Source: Chitinophagales bacterium
GTDB lineage: Bacteria > Bacteroidota > Bacteroidia > Chitinophagales > Saprospiraceae
Length of the DNA: 64,000 nucleotides
Reading direction: 5' to 3'
Assembly (NCBI GenBank): GCA_017303475.1
Contig: JAFLBO010000025.1
Coordinates: 1-64,000, forward strand
The translations under genes were made by a program, and so were the position numbers. Below are positions 59,302 to 64,000 of the stretch, one piece after another (the first letter of the stretch is position 1; each line of letters opens with the position of its first letter). The notes beneath the pieces were generated by a model, which had not been told where the DNA came from, did not search any database, and saw only the letters and a list, made by a program, of their open reading frames with translations.

Positions 59302-62300
59302 ATGACCAATCAAGGCATCTCTAATGGCGCGATCCAAAAAACAGGCGTACAGGAACGCGTGAATTTTGGTAAAATCCGTCTCGCTGGTCACTACCCTGAC
59401 CTCCTCGAAATCCAGTTGAAGTCATTCCAGGAATACTTCCAGTTGGAAACCACGCCAGACAATCGTATCAACGAAGGTCTGTACCGCGTTTTCCAGGAAA
59501 ATTTCCCCATCGCCGATGCGCGGAATATCTTTAACCTGGAATTCCTAGACTACTTCATCGATCCGCCCCGCTACACCATCGACGAGTGTATGCAGCGCGG
59601 TCTCACCTATTCCGTTCCGTTGAAGGCCAAATTGCGCCTCACCTGTAACGACCCCGAACACATTGATTTCGAAACCAAAGTGCAGGACGTTTTCCTCGGA
59701 AATATCCCGTACATGACCCCCAAGGGTACTTTCGTGATCAATGGCGCTGAACGCGTTATCGTGTCGCAGCTGCACCGTTCTCCGGGTGTGTTCTTTGGTC
59801 AGAGCTATCACCCCAACGGTACCAAAATCTATTCTGCCCGTGTAATCCCGTTCAAGGGTGCATGGATGGAATTTGCAACGGATATCAACCTGGTCATGTA
59901 CGCGTACATCGACCGTAAAAAGAAGTTTCCTGTCACCACCCTGTTGCGTGCCATCGGATACGATACTGATAAAGCCATCCTCGACCTGTTCAACCTTGCC
60001 GATGAGGTAGTGGTGAACCGCGAAAACCTGGAAGCTTCTATCGGCCGTAAACTGGCTGCCCGGGTGCTCAAATCCTGGACGGAAGACTTCGTGGATGAGG
60101 ATACCGGTGAGGTGGTTTCCATCGCACGTAACGAAATTATCCTCGAACGCGACGCTATCCTCGATGAAGAGAATATCGAACTGATCCTCGACGACGATAC
60201 CAACGTTACCACCATCATCCTGCAACGCAAGGATGTGGAAGAGGATTTCTCTATCATCTACAATACCCTGGCAAAAGATCCGACTTCCTCTGAAGTGGAA
60301 GCCGTGAACTATATCTATCGTCAACTCCGCGGATCTGATCCACCGGATGACGAGACCGCTCGCGGTATCATCGAAAAACTGTTCTTCTCCGACAAGCGTT
60401 ACAACCTTGGCGAAGTAGGCCGTTTCAAGATCAACCGCAAGCTGCTCACCAATATCGATGAAGATAATTTGGTGTTGACCAAGGAAGATATCATCGCTAT
60501 CGTGCGCTATATCGTTTCCCTGATCAATAACAAAGCCGAAATCGACGATATCGACCACCTCTCCAACCGTCGTGTTCGTACGGTGGGCGAGCAGTTGTAT
60601 GCCCAGTTCGGCGTAGGTCTGGCCCGTATGGCACGCACCATCCGCGAGCGTATGAACGTTCGTGATAACGAGGTGTTCACGCCAATCGATCTGATCAACG
60701 CCCGTACGCTCTCCTCTGTGATCAACTCGTTCTTCGGAACCAGCCAGTTGTCACAGTTCCTCGACCAAACCAACCCGCTGTCCGAGATCACGCACAAACG
60801 TCGTATCTCCGCACTGGGTCCTGGTGGTCTGTCGCGCGAACGCGCAGGCTTTGAGGTGCGCGACGTACACTACTCGCACTACGGCCGTCTTTGCACCATC
60901 GAAACGCCGGAAGGTCCGAACATCGGTCTGATCTCCACGCTCTGCACCCACGCTAAAATCAATAAAATGGGCTTCCTTGAAACCCCTTACCGCCGCGTAA
61001 GCAGTGGTAAAGTGGTGATGGAAGGAGATGTGGAATACCTGTCGGCTGAAGCAGAAGATAAAATGAAGATTGCACAGGCCAATACGCCGGTAGGCGAAGG
61101 CGGTGCATTCCTCAATGAACGTGTAAAAGCGCGTGAAAGCGGCGACTTCCCGATCCTCCACCCGGAAGATCTGGAATACATCGACGTAGCTCCGAACCAG
61201 ATCGTGGGTGTGTCGGCTTCTCTGATTCCGTTCCTGGAAAATGACGATGCCAACCGTGCACTCATGGGCTCGAACATGCAACGTCAGGCAGTTCCGCTCA
61301 TCCGCCCGCACTCACCAATCGTTGGTACCGGTCTGGAAGCCAAGGTGGCACGCGACTCCCGCATGCTGATCAACGCAGAAGGCTCCGGCGTCGTGGAATA
61401 CGTAGACGCCAACGAAATTACGATTCTGTACGACCGCACCGACGAAGATACCCTCGTATCCTTCGAAGATGCACGCAAAACATACAAACTCACCAAGTTC
61501 ATGCGGACCAACCAGGGTACCTGCATCAACCTCAAGCCGATCGTTCGTCGCGGTCAGCGTGTGGATGAAGGAGATATCCTCTGTGAAGGTTACGCTACCG
61601 AAAACGGTGAGCTGGCCCTCGGTCAGAACCTGAAAGTGGCCTTCATGCCATGGAAAGGTTACAACTTTGAGGATGCTATTGTATTGTCTGAGCGTGTAGT
61701 TCAGGAAGATGTGTTCTCCTCTATCCACATCGAGCACTTCGAACTGGATGTGCGCGACACCAAGCTGGGTGAGGAAGAACTGACCATGGACATCCCTAAC
61801 GTGAGCGAAGAAGCCACGAAAGACCTGGATGAAAATGGTATCATCCGCATCGGTGCATGGGCTAAAGAAGGCGATATCCTGATCGGTAAAATCACCCCTA
61901 AAGGTGAAACTGACCCGACTCCGGAAGAAAAACTGCTCCGCGCGATCTTCGGCGACAAGGCTGGCGACGTAAAAGACGCCTCCCTGAAAGTGCCGCCAAG
62001 CATCAACGGCGTGGTGATTGACAAGCAGCTTTTCGCACGCGCCAAGAAAGATAAAGTACAGAAAGAGTCTGAAAAGGCTCTGCTCGACAAGCTGGAAGAT
62101 GAGCACCTGGTAGCGCTCAACAAGTTGAAAACCATCCTGGTTGACAAACTTCAGCTGTTGGTTAAAGACAAAACCACGAACGGTATCCGCAGTATTTATG
62201 GCGAAGAAATGGTTCCAAAAGGTTCCAAACTCTCCGTTCAGACCCTGCGCGATGTGATCAAATACGATGAAGTTGACTACCTCAACTGGACCAGCGACAA

Positions 62301-63147
62301 ACACACCAACCACCTGATTTCCCGCCTGCTGCACAACTACAGCATTAAGGTGAATGAAGAAGTGGGTCGTTACAAGCGCGAAAAATTCAATATCAGCATT
62401 GGTGATGAGTTGCCAGCTGGCGTATTGAAACTGGCTAAAGTGTACATCGCTAAGAAGCGTAAGCTGAAAGTGGGCGATAAGCTTGCCGGTCGCCACGGTA
62501 ACAAAGGTATTGTGAGCCGTATCGTACGTATGGAAGACATGCCGTTCCTGGAAGATGGCACACCGGTAGACGTAGTACTGAACCCGCTGGGCGTACCTTC
62601 CCGTATGAACCTGGGTCAGATCTTCGAAACGGTATTGGGCTGGGCAGGCCAGAAACTGGGTATGAAGTTCGCCACACCAATTTTCGATGGTGCTAAAACC
62701 GACGAAATTGGCGAATGGATCCAGAAGGCAGGCTTGCCTGAGTTGGGTCAAACCTACCTGCACGACGGTGAAACGGGCGACCGTTTCCACCAGAAGGCAA
62801 CGGTTGGTGTGATCTACATGCTCAAGCTGTCGCACATGGTAGACGACAAGATGCACGCTCGTTCCATCGGTCCATACTCTCTCATCACGCAACAGCCGCT
62901 CGGTGGTAAAGCCCAGTTTGGTGGTCAGCGTTTTGGTGAGATGGAGGTTTGGGCACTGGAAGCATACGGTGCATCCAATATCCTGCAAGAGTTGCTCACC
63001 TTTAAATCGGACGATATCCAAGGTCGTGCGAAGGCTTACGAAGCCATTGTTAAGGGTGATAACCTGCCGGATGCAAATATTCCGGAATCCTTCAACGTAT
63101 TGGTACACGAGTTGCGCGGCCTTGCGTTGGATGTGAAATTTGAATAA
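59302..63147 (+). CDS. rpoB: RNA polymerase beta subunit
   Basis: 1281 residues, full length for Bacteroidota. Starts MTNQGISNG, then [20 protein letters not shown]. Rifampicin-region motif [21 protein letters not shown] is intact with the usual Asp, His and Ser residues, so no resistance change is evident. [22 protein letters not shown] marks the C-terminal switch region. ATG 59302 is preferred to an earlier in-frame ATG inside the hairpin. rpoC does not follow. Confidence 0.99.
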   Translation: [1281 protein letters not shown]

Positions 63148-63158
63148 AGGTACAGGAT

Positions 63159-63231
63159 GTTAGGCTTGGTTTTTCTAAAGTGAGAATCTCACTTCAAGTG
63201 AGACTCTCACTTTAGAAAGACCAGGCCTAAC
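63159..63231. repeat. 35-bp-arm palindrome (module 3) after rpoB
   Basis: Arms 63159-63193 and 63197-63231, loop TCA. Two G-U and one A-C mismatch; core AGTGAGAATCTCACT / AGTGAGACTCTCACT. Starts 12 bases after the rpoB stop, before an FkbM gene. May end the beta operon. Confidence 0.95.
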
Positions 63232-63245
63232 ACAACGCATGAAAG

Positions 63246-64000
63246 ATGTCTCTCAATTTACGTAAATCGTTCAACCTCTTCAAGTTTTACACAAAACTTT
63301 ATCTGGCGGGAACGTATTTCACGCTCTTTGAAAAAACGTATAAAGTAGAAGGTCTTGATCTGATCATACCTTTCCACCTCACTGATATCAAGTTTCGTGG
63401 ACAGTTTCCGATCAACTTTTACGAAAAACAGGAACGGCGTTATTTGAAGCAATTTTTGCCCAAAAATGCCACAGTACTGGAATTAGGCGCCTGTTTGGGC
63501 GTGGTTTCCTGCATAACCAATCGTTTGCTGGAACACCCCGAACGTCAGGTGGTGGTTGAGGCCAACCCGAATGTGATTCCGATCATTGAGGAAAACAAGG
63601 CACGCAACCAGTGCAAGTTCAATATCGAGCATTGCATTGTTTCCAGTCAGCCTGTGAATACGTTTTTCATTGGGAAAAATATTCTGACCAGCAGTAATCT
63701 CCGCAAAAGCGCGGAGCAAATTACCGTAACCGGTAAAACGGTTGCACAGCTGGAACAGCAATATGGATTGACTTTTGACGTATTGATCATGGATATAGAG
63801 GGTGGGGAGTTAGGATTTTTGCGTGAAAACCGGGGAAAACTCGAGCAGTTCAACGTGGTTTTCATGGAAATTCACCCGCATCCTGAAATCTTGTCGGCCG
63901 AAGATGTAGCAGAATGTCTGGCTATCATGGAAGCTGCAGGATTGCAAAAAGTAGTTGATGAAGCCAATTTTTGGGTAATGGTTCGTCCCAAAACAGCCTA
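63246..64000 (+). CDS. FkbM-type methyltransferase (runs to the window end)
   Basis: At least 251 residues from MSLNLRKSFNLFKFY. SAM-binding motif I ATVLELGACLGVVSC (about 76-90), VVVEANPNVIPIIEENK, then VLIMDIEGGELGFL (about 176-189), the FkbM family's DxEG motif, and VVFMEIHPHPE. The last two visible bases TA may begin the stop codon. The family O-methylates sugars, lipids or antibiotics; substrate unknown. It occupies the position where rpoC normally follows rpoB. Confidence 0.8.
   Translation, partial: MSLNLRKSFNLFKFYTKLYLAGTYFTLFEKTYKVEGLDLIIPFHLTDIKFRGQFPINFYEKQERRYLKQFLPKNATVLELGACLGVVSCITNRLLEHPERQVVVEANPNVIPIIEENKARNQCKFNIEHCIVSSQPVNTFFIGKNILTSSNLRKSAEQITVTGKTVAQLEQQYGLTFDVLIMDIEGGELGFLRENRGKLEQFNVVFMEIHPHPEILSAEDVAECLAIMEAAGLQKVVDEANFWVMVRPKTA

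Noticed and set aside
60700..60860. Rifampicin-resistance change in rpoB
   Set aside because: The cluster I region shows the usual residues by inspection.
61312..63108. 598-residue antisense open frame opposite rpoB
   Set aside because: Codon-bias shadow of a highly conserved gene; no family features.

Overview
The window looks like a chromosome segment of a Bacteroidota bacterium, plausibly from the Saprospiria / Chitinophagia side of the phylum (class level is inference). The evidence is Bacteroidota-type -7 boxes (TANNTTTG), two secreted proteins with type IX secretion C-terminal sorting domains, phylum-typical families (DUF3078, DUF1800, a split TonB/ExbB/ExbD operon), and Bacteroidota-like ribosomal and RNA polymerase proteins.

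Left edge (1-3.5 kb): an AT-rich array of integron-type gene cassettes, all read on the minus strand. Three attC-like sites separate cassettes for a metallo-beta-lactamase-fold hydrolase, an NTF2-like protein plus a DUF4180 protein, and a full-length tet(X) tetracycline-inactivating monooxygenase. Each cassette's 5' end is the exact complement of the R'' box of its own attC, the hallmark of a true mobile cassette. No integrase gene is visible.

3.5-10.9 kb: a glycosyltransferase-like protein, a sensor histidine kinase, the exbB-exbD-tonB operon, and a run of envelope genes (DoxX-like, lipoprotein, thioredoxin, VanY-type peptidase). 10.9-14.0 kb is an accessory patch: a REP-associated (IS200-like) transposase element with covarying hairpins, a hydrolase remnant, kptA, a frameshifted secreted protein, and a coupled HNH-Fic pair. 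14-32 kb is chromosomal: queD, a giant outer-membrane protein, psuG, tRNA-Asn, a PfkB kinase, a flippase-like membrane protein, a TPR protein, pheS, DUF3078, DUF1800, a fadD-like ligase and a GT39-type glycosyltransferase. 32-53 kb carries a beta-mannosidase, T9SS proteins, a small tyrosine phosphatase, a UbiB-like kinase, an MntR/MntH manganese module with a visible operator, an acyltransferase, murI, ftsK, a decayed DUF433/DUF5615 toxin-antitoxin pair and an O-methyltransferase.

53.5-64 kb is the translation/transcription block tRNA-Thr, Tyr, Gly, Thr, tuf, tRNA-Trp, secE, nusG, rplK, rplA, rplJ, rplL, rpoB, matching the order known from E. coli. rpoC does not follow rpoB; an FkbM-type methyltransferase gene does.

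Throughout, intergenic regions are filled by about a dozen families of long inverted repeats (arms up to 66 bp, several perfect) built from short recurring modules. They sit between stop and start codons, one copy lies inside a coding region, and one module repeatedly forms the leader directly before start codons. This repeat system, and the tet(X) cassette array, are the two most unusual aspects of the window.
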